Below, in pieces: positions 53,362-63,765 of a stretch of 64,000 bases of DNA. This stretch comes from Hyphomonadaceae bacterium (GTDB taxonomy: Bacteria > Pseudomonadota > Alphaproteobacteria > Caulobacterales > Aquidulcibacteraceae). The first letter of the stretch is position 1. The number at the start of each line of letters is the position of its first letter. Where the stretch lies: the NCBI GenBank assembly GCA_019753175.1, contig JAIELK010000019.1, positions 1 to 64,000 on the forward strand, in the 5' to 3' direction. Under the pieces are notes generated by a model. That model did no database searches and was not told where the DNA came from. It was given only the letters and a program-made list of their open reading frames with translations. A program made the translations under genes and the position numbers.

Positions 53362-53622
53362 ATGGGATCAACAACATCAAAGCTGGTGGCGCTAGCGGCG
53401 CTTCTTCAGTTGCTGGTGGCGATCCCTGCGCTTACGAGCCCACCCGAGCCGGGAAGTTTTTCCGTGATGGGGATCGAGGGCGGGCCGATCACCCATTGGG
53501 CATTCAACACACAAACCGGACTATGGCCTGCGATCTACTTACTGGCCCTGGCAATCGGCCTGGAGGTTCTGCAACGTATCGCTCACGCGGTGGAACAGGC
53601 CGCTGTTAACGAGGAGCAATAG
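53362..53622 (+). CDS. Small two-helix membrane protein, tandem copy 1
   Basis: An 86-residue protein with two transmembrane helices (about 7-24 and 50-68) and a short Glu-rich C-terminus. The helix 2 end (ALAIGLEVLQRIAHAVEQ) resembles the end of the next gene product (AAVVEYLSRIADALQR), so the two may be diverged tandem copies. The next gene begins 1 base after this stop. No family recognised. Confidence 0.62.
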   Translation: MGSTTSKLVALAALLQLLVAIPALTSPPEPGSFSVMGIEGGPITHWAFNTQTGLWPAIYLLALAIGLEVLQRIAHAVEQAAVNEEQ

Positions 53623-53623
53623 G

Positions 53624-53872
53624 ATGCGTTTTACGTGGCGCAACAAGCTTGCCTATGTGCTCCTTGGCGTGGCGCTCTTGCACTACGTGTTGGGCGGCTT
53701 CGCGCTTCTCTCGAATCTGAATTGGATGCGGGGCGGTGGTGAGCTAACACGCGGCCAAGAGATTCAGATCATCATAGGATGGCTCACGGCGCCTGTTACA
53801 ATCATCGCCTGGGCCGCTGTTGTCGAATATCTTTCACGCATAGCGGATGCGCTCCAGCGGCGCGGCTCCTAG
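53624..53872 (+). CDS. Small two-helix membrane protein, tandem copy 2
   Basis: An 82-residue protein with two transmembrane helices (about 9-29 and 47-67), a short loop with GGGELTRGQ between them, and a basic C-terminus. Topology and C-terminal helix pattern parallel the preceding gene, one base upstream. Function unknown. Confidence 0.6.
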   Translation: MRFTWRNKLAYVLLGVALLHYVLGGFALLSNLNWMRGGGELTRGQEIQIIIGWLTAPVTIIAWAAVVEYLSRIADALQRRGS

Positions 53873-54190
53873 TCTGCCGACGGACCTGGTCATCACGCCT
53901 GCGCCGGGCCGAAGCGAGATGTCTGAGCGTTTGCGCAAACACGGTGTTTCGCCCCCCTCTTATCCCCTCCCCTTGCGGGGAGAGGGTGCGCGATTCGACG
54001 ACGCCGTCTCCGACGCCTGCTTCCAGTCGCCCCCACGGGCGACACACTCGCACGGCACATGTTGTACACCCTTTGCGATGCATTAGGTGTGTGTCAGCCA
54101 CTGTAGCCACCCACTGCAGGACATCAAGGGCCTATTACCGAGGCGGCTCGGACAAAAACAGGCAGTTCAATCCAGTGCGGCGCTGACGCT
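53873..54190. other. Gene-free interval between convergent small membrane genes
   Basis: About 320 bases with no supported gene. It holds a palindromic-repeat copy at 53964-53986 and, at about 54009-54042, a stretch starting CTCCGACGCCTG that matches the outer flank of the repeat pair near 22.87 kb. Nothing else recognised. Confidence 0.6.
53964..53986 (+). repeat. GC-rich palindromic repeat (intergenic copy)
   Basis: CCCCTCCCCTTGCGGGGAGAGGG, same core as the copies inside dnaE2, here between genes, showing that the element is dispersed and not a part of dnaE2. Confidence 0.65.
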
Positions 54191-54454
54191 TCAGCGCCCC
54201 AATACGCTTGAGAGGACGACCGGTATGCCCAACGCCAAAAGATTGAGCCAGTATGCGGCGCCGATTGCTGCCCGCCAAAAGCCCTTGATGGGCGGGTCTG
54301 ATGAAAGCAGGCAATGCGTACCCAAGACGAATGAAGCCGCAAGGAGCACCACGGCGACTGTGGCCAAGTTACTCTCGCGCATTACGCCGCCAACAAACAT
54401 CATTGTGACGAGAACAGAGGCGCCACCAGAGAACCAGATCACCTGCTTATCCAC
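54191..54454 (-). CDS. Small membrane protein, minus-strand tandem copy 2
   Basis: An 87-residue protein with two to three hydrophobic helices (about 7-25, 30-45 and 62-82). GTG 54454 is chosen because GGAGG lies four to five bases upstream; it overlaps the preceding gene by 16 bases. The pattern FSGGASVLVTMMFVGG resembles FAGLVSGALLTLLLVF of the neighbour, hinting at tandem duplication. No family recognised. Confidence 0.52.
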   Translation of the reverse strand: MDKQVIWFSGGASVLVTMMFVGGVMRESNLATVAVVLLAASFVLGTHCLLSSDPPIKGFWRAAIGAAYWLNLLALGIPVVLSSVLGR

Positions 54455-54708
54455 ACGACCTCCGTGAACAACGAATAGCCCAACAGAAGGATCGCGGCAC
54501 CAGTTAGCACGACGAATGACAGCGCCTGGAAGAGGTCTGCCGTCATAGTCAGGCTCCGCCATCTTGAGCCAAACTCAATCGCGACAAAGCTAACGCCCAC
54601 GGACAATGGCAGTAACAGACTCGCCCAAGCGTCAGCGGCGAACACTAGCAAGAGGGTGAGCAGCGCGCCGCTGACCAAGCCCGCGAACAGCTTGCGTTGC
54701 TCATGCAT
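54439..54708 (-). CDS. Small membrane protein, minus-strand tandem copy 1
   Basis: An 89-residue protein with three hydrophobic helices (about 8-28, 30-42 and 62-82). The frame could start at 54741; ATG 54708 (MHEQRKLFAG) is preferred. The region is less GC-rich than the surroundings. Function unknown. Confidence 0.5.
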   Translation of the reverse strand: MHEQRKLFAGLVSGALLTLLLVFAADAWASLLLPLSVGVSFVAIEFGSRWRSLTMTADLFQALSFVVLTGAAILLLGYSLFTEVVWISR

Positions 54709-55026
54709 TGGGTCACCATCCACGAGAAGTAAGACAATCACTGCTGGCGGCCAGGAACAACCCTATCTCACCAACACCGTCCCGTCGCCGCGATTAAGGG
54801 CGCCGCCGCTGCTTCAGACGGGCGTCGTTTTCCCGGCTGGTTTTGAATAACAATCATCGCACGCTCCTAAAGGGCTCCGCATCAGCCTATCCCGGCCAAC
54901 GCCGCATTTGCACTGCCCGCGAACATCGCTACATAGAGCCCGCCGCGCGCCCGGTTTGAATCCGGATTTGGGGCGCTCCCCAACGCGTTTCGCATCGCTG
55001 TCGCAACAGAACCAGGATGCACGACC

Positions 55027-57723
<2,697 letters not shown>

Positions 57724-57772
57724 GGCCGTCCGTCACGGGGGTTTGATTAGAAACAGAGGGGGCGGACGAGAC

Positions 57773-58501
57773 ATGGTGTGGGCCATGATCGGCCGCTTCT
57801 TCACTATCCTGGTCCTTGCCCTGGCCTGGACCGCGAGCGCACATGCCCAGACGGAAGGGCGTCCCGCGCGCGTGGTGGTCGAGCTGTTCACAAGCCAGGG
57901 CTGTATTCAGTGTCCGCGCGCGAACCGCCTGCTGGGCGGCTTTTCACGCCAGGATGACGCCTTGGCGCTCACCTTCCCTGTCGGCATCTGGGATTATCTC
58001 GGCTGGCACGACACGCTGGCGCTGCCGGAGTTCTCCGAGCGTCATCGCTCTTATACGCGCGCCATGAGAGCGCGCCGCTCAACGCCGCAACTGGTGCTGA
58101 ACGGCGCAACGCCGTTGAGCGCCTCGGATTGGGACGACGCTCGCGCCGTCTTTAACCACGCCCACGAGAGGGGCATGCCGGCGAGCGCGCCCACGCTGGC
58201 GCTGCGCCGCCAGCGCAACGGCCGCGTAACCGTGGAGGTCGGCGCAGGCCAGCGAGACGGCGCTCCCGCAGACGTCTGGCTTGCCGCCTATGACGGCGGC
58301 CCGATCACCGTGTTCGTGCGCGGCGGCGCCAACATCAATCGCAGCGTGCCGCACTACAATCTGGTGCGCCGCATCGACCGCATCGGCGTCTGGAGCGGCG
58401 AGCCCGCCACCCTTCAACGCGCGCGCTGCTCGCCGAAGTGCGCCGCCATCCTTCAGGAACCCGAAGGCGGCCCAATCCTGGCCGCCACCTTTATCGACTA
58501 G
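57773..58501 (+). CDS. DUF1223 family secreted thioredoxin-like protein
   Basis: A 242-residue protein with a signal peptide (residues 1-26, AHAQT cleavage) and a DUF1223 domain: VVELFTSQGCIQCPRANRLL with a CxxC pair (Cys44, Cys47), FPVGIWDYLGWHDTLALPEFSERH (in parts) and YTRAM. Two further cysteines lie near the C-terminus. The family is predicted periplasmic and thioredoxin-like; no defined substrate. AGAGGGGG precedes the ATG; it follows acnA by 49 bases. Confidence 0.85.
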   Translation: MVWAMIGRFFTILVLALAWTASAHAQTEGRPARVVVELFTSQGCIQCPRANRLLGGFSRQDDALALTFPVGIWDYLGWHDTLALPEFSERHRSYTRAMRARRSTPQLVLNGATPLSASDWDDARAVFNHAHERGMPASAPTLALRRQRNGRVTVEVGAGQRDGAPADVWLAAYDGGPITVFVRGGANINRSVPHYNLVRRIDRIGVWSGEPATLQRARCSPKCAAILQEPEGGPILAATFID

Positions 58502-59514
58502 GGTCCCGCCGTGATCGTCGCCAAAGGCGGCGCCAGCGCGTCAGCCTCGCGCTGATCCAACGCATAAGCCCAGCTCGACACACGATTGTTCACGTCGAGG
58601 GCTGCCAGCTCGTGCTCGGGCGCCGCAGGCCGCGCCACCAATTTGAGCCACGCACGATCGGAGACGCGAATGATCTCAGCGTCGATAATGACCCCATCAA
58701 ACGTCGACGCACGCACCCGCGCATTCGGCGTTCCCTGGATCGCCGGCGCCGTCTGCACATCGACAGGCGAGACGCTCGCAAGGCGCTCCGCCGTCGCGCT
58801 CACCAATGTCGGCGAGACGGCGCCCAGTGGCGGTGACACCACGCGCCAGGGCTGCTCGGCTGCGCCGCGTGCAAGCACGTAAGCACGGCCCTCGGCCGGC
58901 ATGATTTCGATGCGCGCGAGCCGCTCGGGCGCGAGCGTCATGGGCTGCAAGTCCAGCCAAGCGGCGACGTCGCGTAAAGGCGGCAGCTCGCCCTCAGCGG
59001 CGAAGGTTTGGTCCTGATCGGGCCGACGCACATAAAGGCCGCCGGGCTCAACGCCGAGGATCAGGTTGACGAGTTGCGCGCCGCGACCGTCTTCGATCTG
59101 CACCAAAACGCCGCCGCCGCCCTGACGCGGATCGCCAACGCCGAGCCGCTCGTGATTTCCCGGGTCGCTGCTCATGCGCCGCGTGTAGCGAAGCGCCTGG
59201 ATGCCCTGCGTGAATTGCGCGAGCCGCGCGGCGTTGACGGGATAGTCCCCGCGATCCCGCATGACCCAAACGCTCTCGGCCCCGCGTTCGATGCGCTCTA
59301 TTCGATAGCTCGCTTCGGCACTCGTGACCTGGATCCGTTCGGCATTGTGGATCGTGCTCTCCAGTCCAGCCACGACCGGGCCGCCAGCGGTGTCGCTCCG
59401 CAGCATCCGGTTTTCGATCGCAGTGGTGACGGCCGCGACCGCGATCAACGCACCAGCGACAAGGAAGAGCGTAAGCACGCGCCGTTGGCGGCGCTCACCA
59501 ATGGCGTTGCTCAT
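58498..59514 (-). CDS. DUF4340 protein of the Gld-type ABC transporter operon
   Basis: A 338-residue protein with one N-terminal transmembrane helix (about 12-33) and a beta-rich extracytoplasmic DUF4340 region in two similar halves. This family is regularly the last gene behind GldG-type auxiliary proteins. It overlaps the GldG-like gene by 4 bases (ATGA) and converges on DUF1223 with a 4-base overlap. Function unknown. Confidence 0.82.
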   Translation of the reverse strand: MSNAIGERRQRRVLTLFLVAGALIAVAAVTTAIENRMLRSDTAGGPVVAGLESTIHNAERIQVTSAEASYRIERIERGAESVWVMRDRGDYPVNAARLAQFTQGIQALRYTRRMSSDPGNHERLGVGDPRQGGGGVLVQIEDGRGAQLVNLILGVEPGGLYVRRPDQDQTFAAEGELPPLRDVAAWLDLQPMTLAPERLARIEIMPAEGRAYVLARGAAEQPWRVVSPPLGAVSPTLVSATAERLASVSPVDVQTAPAIQGTPNARVRASTFDGVIIDAEIIRVSDRAWLKLVARPAAPEHELAALDVNNRVSSWAYALDQREADALAPPLATITAGP

Positions 59515-61448
59515 GCCCGCGCCCTCCCGCGGCGTTGACGTCGCCAGAACAAGAACAAACCCGCCGCAGCCACGAGCAACGGCGCGAGCCAGACGTTGAC
59601 GAATACGACGATCGCCTGCAGGCGATCGATGTCGCCGCGCAGCTCGCGCTCTGAGGCGCGCAACTCGCTTCGCACGTCGACCACGCGCTGCCGAAAACGC
59701 TCTATCTCGGCGCTTTCCTCTGAGGTGAGCTCGGCGCCAAGGTCGCCGGCGAAGAAGCCTGAGCCGCGTCCGCCCGCCTGAAGTTCCGCGAGCCGGGCCT
59801 CGGTCTCACGCAATTCTTGCTGCAATTCCTCCTGCCGACGCTGGATGCGACGGTCGGCATCCCGCTCCATGTCTTCAAGCAGCTCCATGCTCCGCGCCGA
59901 GGGTGCGCGTGAGCGCAGCGAAACGAGCGCGTCAGAGCCGCTCAACACATCGATCGCATTCAGCGCAAAGGCGCCGTTGTCCGCAGCGGCGCCGCCGGCG
60001 TTGGGGTCGATGTAGAAGTCGTCCGCCAGAAAGTCGCTGTCGGAGACAATTACCAGCTGAGCCGGTCGTTGCGATCGGGCCAGATGCTCGCGCGGCTGCG
60101 GCGCGGCCGCGGGCGATGTCGGCTGCTGTGGCTCCACCGCTTGAACGTCCGGCGCCGGCGCCGGATCGGGCGGGGGCGCACCATCGGGAAAGGCGGTCTG
60201 CAGCGGCCCGCTCAGCCGCAACGCAATCGTCTCGACGCGCCCGCCCGTGGCGGGCCACATCTGCTGAACGTCATATGGCGAAGGCTGCGCCAGCGCTTGC
60301 GCCGCCGGCATGCGCATCGTCTGCCCGCTGGTGCGCGCCAGCGCCACCGTTTCCACGTCGTCGCGCTCACTGACGCTGAGCCCGCCGGCCAATCCGAAGT
60401 ACAGCCCCCTCGGCAACTGCGCCGTCATCAGGTCATCGCGATTGAGCTGATCAGCGGGCACGGCGAAGAAGAGCGGTTGCCGCATCCGGACCGGCTGCCC
60501 GGTGGGATCCTGCGCACCCACCTCAAGCGCATTCTCGGCGTCGAGCACGACGCTGGGCGTCATCGCCACGCCCCATTGCGACAGCAAGGGCTCGAGCGTG
60601 GAAGATGTCGGCGCCATACTGGCGGCCCCGAAAGGATCGAAGCTCCCCGCTTGCTGCGGTGTCGAGGCGGCGGGATCGAGCACAATGAAAGCGTGCCCGT
60701 TGCGCAGCACATACTGATCGATGGCGTAGAGCTGCTGTTGTGTCAGCGGCCCCGGATGAATGATCGCCAGCACATCAGCGTTCGGGATCTCGGTGAAGTC
60801 CGGCGCAAGCTTCGTAACCTCCATGAGGCGACCCAGCTCCGCCGCGAAAGCGGCGTACGCGCCGCCGCCGAACGCCGACATCGCTGGATCAATCGGCAGC
60901 GAGGTTATCAGCGCCACCTGCGTGCGCTCGGGGTTCTCAAGTTCGAACACCAGCCGGGTGATCTCGTATTCGAGGAACGGTTCTCGTTGCGGGTTGAGAA
61001 ACGAGATAACGCGCCTGTCGTCGATGGCGTTCGCGCCCGCCAAACCGAAATATATCGCATCAGCCCCCTGAAACGGCCGAACGGGTTCGATCCCCGCTTC
61101 AACCGCAGCGTCTTCTTCCTCAGAGAACGCCTCTACATTCACTTCACGAACGCGGATGCGCCCGCGTGATCGCGCCTCGAACGCCTGCAGCATCTCACGC
61201 ACACGCGCCGCATAGGCCTGCAGTTGCGGCACGGGCTGCGCCGCATCCCGCGCATAGTACAGCGTGAGTTCGAGCGGCTCGGAGAGGCCGTCCAAGGTTT
61301 GCTTGGTGCCTGGGCTGAGCGAATAGAGCTGGTTCTCGGTGAGATCGAGGCGCCACCCGCGCATCCACGAAGTGGCGACGACGTTCGCGGCGACGAAGCA
61401 CAACAGCAGCGCCAGCGCGACGAGAATAGCGTAACGACGCGGGCTCAT
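59511..61448 (-). CDS. GldG-like ABC transporter auxiliary protein
   Basis: A 645-residue protein: N-terminal transmembrane helix (about 7-28), a large periplasmic GldG/ABC_transp_aux domain (about 35-520) with RLDLTENQLYSLSPGTKQTLDGL, a Pro-rich low-complexity insert (about 425-465), a coiled coil (about 550-620) and a C-terminal helix followed by RRQRRGRARA. ATG 61448 follows GGGAGG at nine bases. GldG is needed for gliding in Bacteroidota; here its function is unknown. Confidence 0.88.
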   Translation of the reverse strand: MSPRRYAILVALALLLCFVAANVVATSWMRGWRLDLTENQLYSLSPGTKQTLDGLSEPLELTLYYARDAAQPVPQLQAYAARVREMLQAFEARSRGRIRVREVNVEAFSEEEDAAVEAGIEPVRPFQGADAIYFGLAGANAIDDRRVISFLNPQREPFLEYEITRLVFELENPERTQVALITSLPIDPAMSAFGGGAYAAFAAELGRLMEVTKLAPDFTEIPNADVLAIIHPGPLTQQQLYAIDQYVLRNGHAFIVLDPAASTPQQAGSFDPFGAASMAPTSSTLEPLLSQWGVAMTPSVVLDAENALEVGAQDPTGQPVRMRQPLFFAVPADQLNRDDLMTAQLPRGLYFGLAGGLSVSERDDVETVALARTSGQTMRMPAAQALAQPSPYDVQQMWPATGGRVETIALRLSGPLQTAFPDGAPPPDPAPAPDVQAVEPQQPTSPAAAPQPREHLARSQRPAQLVIVSDSDFLADDFYIDPNAGGAAADNGAFALNAIDVLSGSDALVSLRSRAPSARSMELLEDMERDADRRIQRRQEELQQELRETEARLAELQAGGRGSGFFAGDLGAELTSEESAEIERFRQRVVDVRSELRASERELRGDIDRLQAIVVFVNVWLAPLLVAAAGLFLFWRRQRRGRARA

Positions 61449-61452
61449 CGGA

Positions 61453-62208
61453 TCAGCCTCCCCGCCGCGCATCGACCGCGAGCGCGGTAAAACTCAGGCA
61501 CACCGCAATCAGGGTCGCGAAATAGAACACCGATCTGAACTCCACGACCCCGCGCTGGGCGGCATCGAAATGATGCAGTACTGAAAAACGCGCCAGCGCC
61601 TCGGCTGCGCCGCCGTCGATCACCCCAGCGAGGAAGTCGAGGACCAGCGGCAAACCGAGCGCCGTCACAAGAAAGGAGATCAGCACCGCCAGGACGAACG
61701 CGACGATCTGCGCCTGCGTCAGGGCAGACATCGCCGATCCGATGGCGATGTAAGCCCCCGCCATCAACAAGCTGGCAATGTACGCTGTCAGGATCGCGGC
61801 GTTGTCTGGGCTGCCGAGCACGTTGACGGTGATCCAGAGCGGCGTCGTCAGCAGCAGCGCCGCCGCGGCGACTGTCCACGCCGCCAAAAACTTGCCCAGC
61901 ACCAACGACCATGTCGGACACGGCAGCGTCAGCAGCAATTCGAGCGCGCCGGAGCGGCTCTCTTCAGCCCAGAGACGCATGGCGATCGCAGGCAGGAACA
62001 CCATGAAAATCCAGGGGTGGAAGCCGAAGAATGCGCTGAGGTCAGCGGTTCGCGCTTCGAAGAAGCCGCCGATTTGAAATGTGAACAGCCCGATCGAGAA
62101 CAGGAACACCGCGGCGAACACGTAGGCCGTCGGCGTGGTGACATAGGACAGCAGCTCGCGGCGGTAGATCGCAAGCATGCTGGCAAGGCCGGGGCGCTTG
62201 GTTTTCAT
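61453..62208 (-). CDS. ABC-2 type permease (GldF-like)
   Basis: A 251-residue permease with six transmembrane helices. RRELLSYVTTPTAYVFAAVF at the N-terminus and PAIAMRLWAEESRSGALELLLTLP after helix 2 are typical of GldF and NosY-like ABC-2 permeases. It overlaps the ATPase gene by 4 bases and is 4 bases from the GldG-like start. Confidence 0.9.
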   Translation of the reverse strand: MKTKRPGLASMLAIYRRELLSYVTTPTAYVFAAVFLFSIGLFTFQIGGFFEARTADLSAFFGFHPWIFMVFLPAIAMRLWAEESRSGALELLLTLPCPTWSLVLGKFLAAWTVAAAALLLTTPLWITVNVLGSPDNAAILTAYIASLLMAGAYIAIGSAMSALTQAQIVAFVLAVLISFLVTALGLPLVLDFLAGVIDGGAAEALARFSVLHHFDAAQRGVVEFRSVFYFATLIAVCLSFTALAVDARRGG

Positions 62209-62927
62209 ACGCGCTCCTCCTGGCGCGTCAGCGCCGCAAAGGCGCGTTCAAGATCCCCATGCTTTTCGATAAGCGCTTGCGGCGTCGCATCTGCGACGAT
62301 TCGGCCCTGATCGATCACGATCGCCCGCGTGCACACTGCCTCCACCTCTTCCAGGCTGTGCGTCGAGATGATGAGCCCGCGCTCTTCACCGAGCTTCCGG
62401 ATCAGGTCGCGCACGGCGTGGCGTTGGTTGGGATCGAGCCCGTCCGTGGGCTCGTCGAGAATAAGCAGCATGGGATCATGCAGCAGCGCCGCCGCGAGGC
62501 CGACGCGTCGACGATAGCCCTTGGACAGCGTGTCGATCGGCCGGTCGATGCTGTCGCCGAGCCGGGCATCCTGTGCGGCGCGGCGAACCGCATGTCGCGC
62601 CGCGGTCAGCGTCATGCCTCGCGCCTCCGCGACGAAGCGCAGAAAGCTCCATGGCGTCATCTCCCCGTAGAGAGGCGCGCCCTCCGGCAGATAGCCGACC
62701 CGCTCTTGCGCCCGCCGCCGCTCTTGCACGACATCAATGTTGAAAACCTTGATCGCCCCATCGTCCGGCTCAAGATAGCCGGCGATCATGCGCATGGTCG
62801 TCGTCTTGCCGGCGCCGTTAGGGCCTAAGAACCCCACGATTTCCCCGACATCGATGGAAAAGGTAACGCCGTCGACCGCGATGCGGCGCCCGAACGCCTT
62901 TCGCAGTCCGTCGACTTGCAACAGCAT
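62205..62927 (-). CDS. ABC transporter ATP-binding protein (GldA-like)
   Basis: A 240-residue ATPase with Walker A GPNGAGKTTT, signature LSKGYRRRVGLAAAL, Walker B LLILDEP and switch His (ISTHS). ATG 62927 gives the normal start MLLQVDGLRKAFG; an upstream in-frame start lacks support. It leads the ATPase-permease-GldG-DUF4340 operon, all joined by 4-base overlaps or tiny gaps. Confidence 0.93.
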   Translation of the reverse strand: MLLQVDGLRKAFGRRIAVDGVTFSIDVGEIVGFLGPNGAGKTTTMRMIAGYLEPDDGAIKVFNIDVVQERRRAQERVGYLPEGAPLYGEMTPWSFLRFVAEARGMTLTAARHAVRRAAQDARLGDSIDRPIDTLSKGYRRRVGLAAALLHDPMLLILDEPTDGLDPNQRHAVRDLIRKLGEERGLIISTHSLEEVEAVCTRAIVIDQGRIVADATPQALIEKHGDLERAFAALTRQEERV

Positions 62928-63391
62928 GTGGAGAACACCACCCCGGACCAAAAAACGAGCGCTGCTCTTAGGGTGATTTCCGGCGCTTTGCCACCCAAAA
63001 CCGGGCTCAAAAGCGAATCGCCGCACGCGATTCCAGCACCTCTTTAGAGAGTGCTAAGAGCCTCCGTCGCCCAGGGCGCCAGCCACAAGACCAGTCGCGC
63101 ATACGGCGCAATCAAACGCGCGCGCTTGAATCTACACGGCTTTCGCGTGCAATTTGCTATCCATGGTGAGAGTGAAGTGTGACCGGCCGAAGCGCGCACC
63201 CGGGGGGCTGGGGGGGCTGATGGATACCGGGAGCGGCAATTCTCCGGCCGGTCACAATGCTAAGCTTGCGCTTGCTTGCGGCGAGAGCAAGCAGAAAAGC
63301 AGGCGAAATGCCGACCTCATCCCATTTGTAATGATGGGTATGGTTGTGTTCGCAGTGCTTCCACAAGTTGTTCACAGTGCAACCGGGCGTC
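62928..63391. other. Divergent intergenic region with inverted repeats
   Basis: About 460 bases without a supported gene between the ABC operon and the DUF2794 gene. It contains a perfect 12-bp inverted repeat (63178-63189 with 63245-63256) and a small hairpin GCTTGC-7-GCAAGC at 63274-63292. It likely holds both promoters. Confidence 0.6.
63178..63256. repeat. Perfect 12-bp inverted repeat upstream of DUF2794 gene
   Basis: TGTGACCGGCCG at 63178-63189 and CGGCCGGTCACA at 63245-63256, exact reverse complements separated by 55 bases. It may be a pair of operator half-sites or a long stem in the leader. No known consensus matched over the full length. Confidence 0.6.
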
Positions 63392-63709
63392 ATGAACATG
63401 AGTTCAGGCAAAGTATTCTTTGAGCGCACTGAGTTCGACCGCTTGTTGCGCTTCTATGGCTACATGGTCGCCGCCGGCGAGTGGCGCGATTACGCGCTCG
63501 ATGCTCTCGCCGATCGGGCCGTATTCAGCGTCTATCGACGCGCCAGCGAGGCCCCGCTCTATCAGATCGAGAAACGTCCGGGCGAAACCCAGAAGCAAGG
63601 CGCCTACAGCGTTCGGGCCATGGACGGGCGCGTGCTTCGCCGCGGCCACGACCTTGAGCGAGTCCTTGCGGTGTTGTGGCCGGCGCGCGTGCAGGCCGTG
63701 TCAGACTAA
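63392..63709 (+). CDS. DUF2794 family protein
   Basis: A 105-residue soluble protein. It begins with VFFERTEFDRLLRFYGYMVAAGEWRDYALD (in parts) and has DRAVFSVYRRASEAPLYQIEKRPG in the middle, diagnostic for DUF2794, a family found in alphaproteobacteria with no known function. ATG 63392 (or 63398) fits the family start. It ends in a strong bidirectional terminator. Confidence 0.86.
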   Translation: MNMSSGKVFFERTEFDRLLRFYGYMVAAGEWRDYALDALADRAVFSVYRRASEAPLYQIEKRPGETQKQGAYSVRAMDGRVLRRGHDLERVLAVLWPARVQAVSD

Positions 63710-63713
63710 CTAA

Positions 63714-63739
63714 AACGCCCCGGCTTTCGCCGGGGCGTT
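63714..63739. terminator. Bidirectional intrinsic terminator
   Basis: AACGCCCCGGC, loop TTTC, GCCGGGGCGTT: an 11-bp perfect stem between convergent genes, with A-rich sequence before it and GGTTT after it, so it can act in both directions. Confidence 0.85.
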
Positions 63740-63765
63740 GGTTTAGCTCAGTTCCTCGCGCCCAC

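Noticed and set aside
63368-63376. DnaA-box-like TTGTTCACA upstream of the DUF2794 gene
   Set aside because: One mismatch from TTATNCACA and no cluster of further boxes; a single near-match is expected by chance and no origin features are present.
63154-63423. An 89-codon plus-strand frame overlapping the DUF2794 start region
   Set aside because: It covers the inverted repeats and has a patchy composition with no ribosome site; DUF2794 in another frame explains the end.
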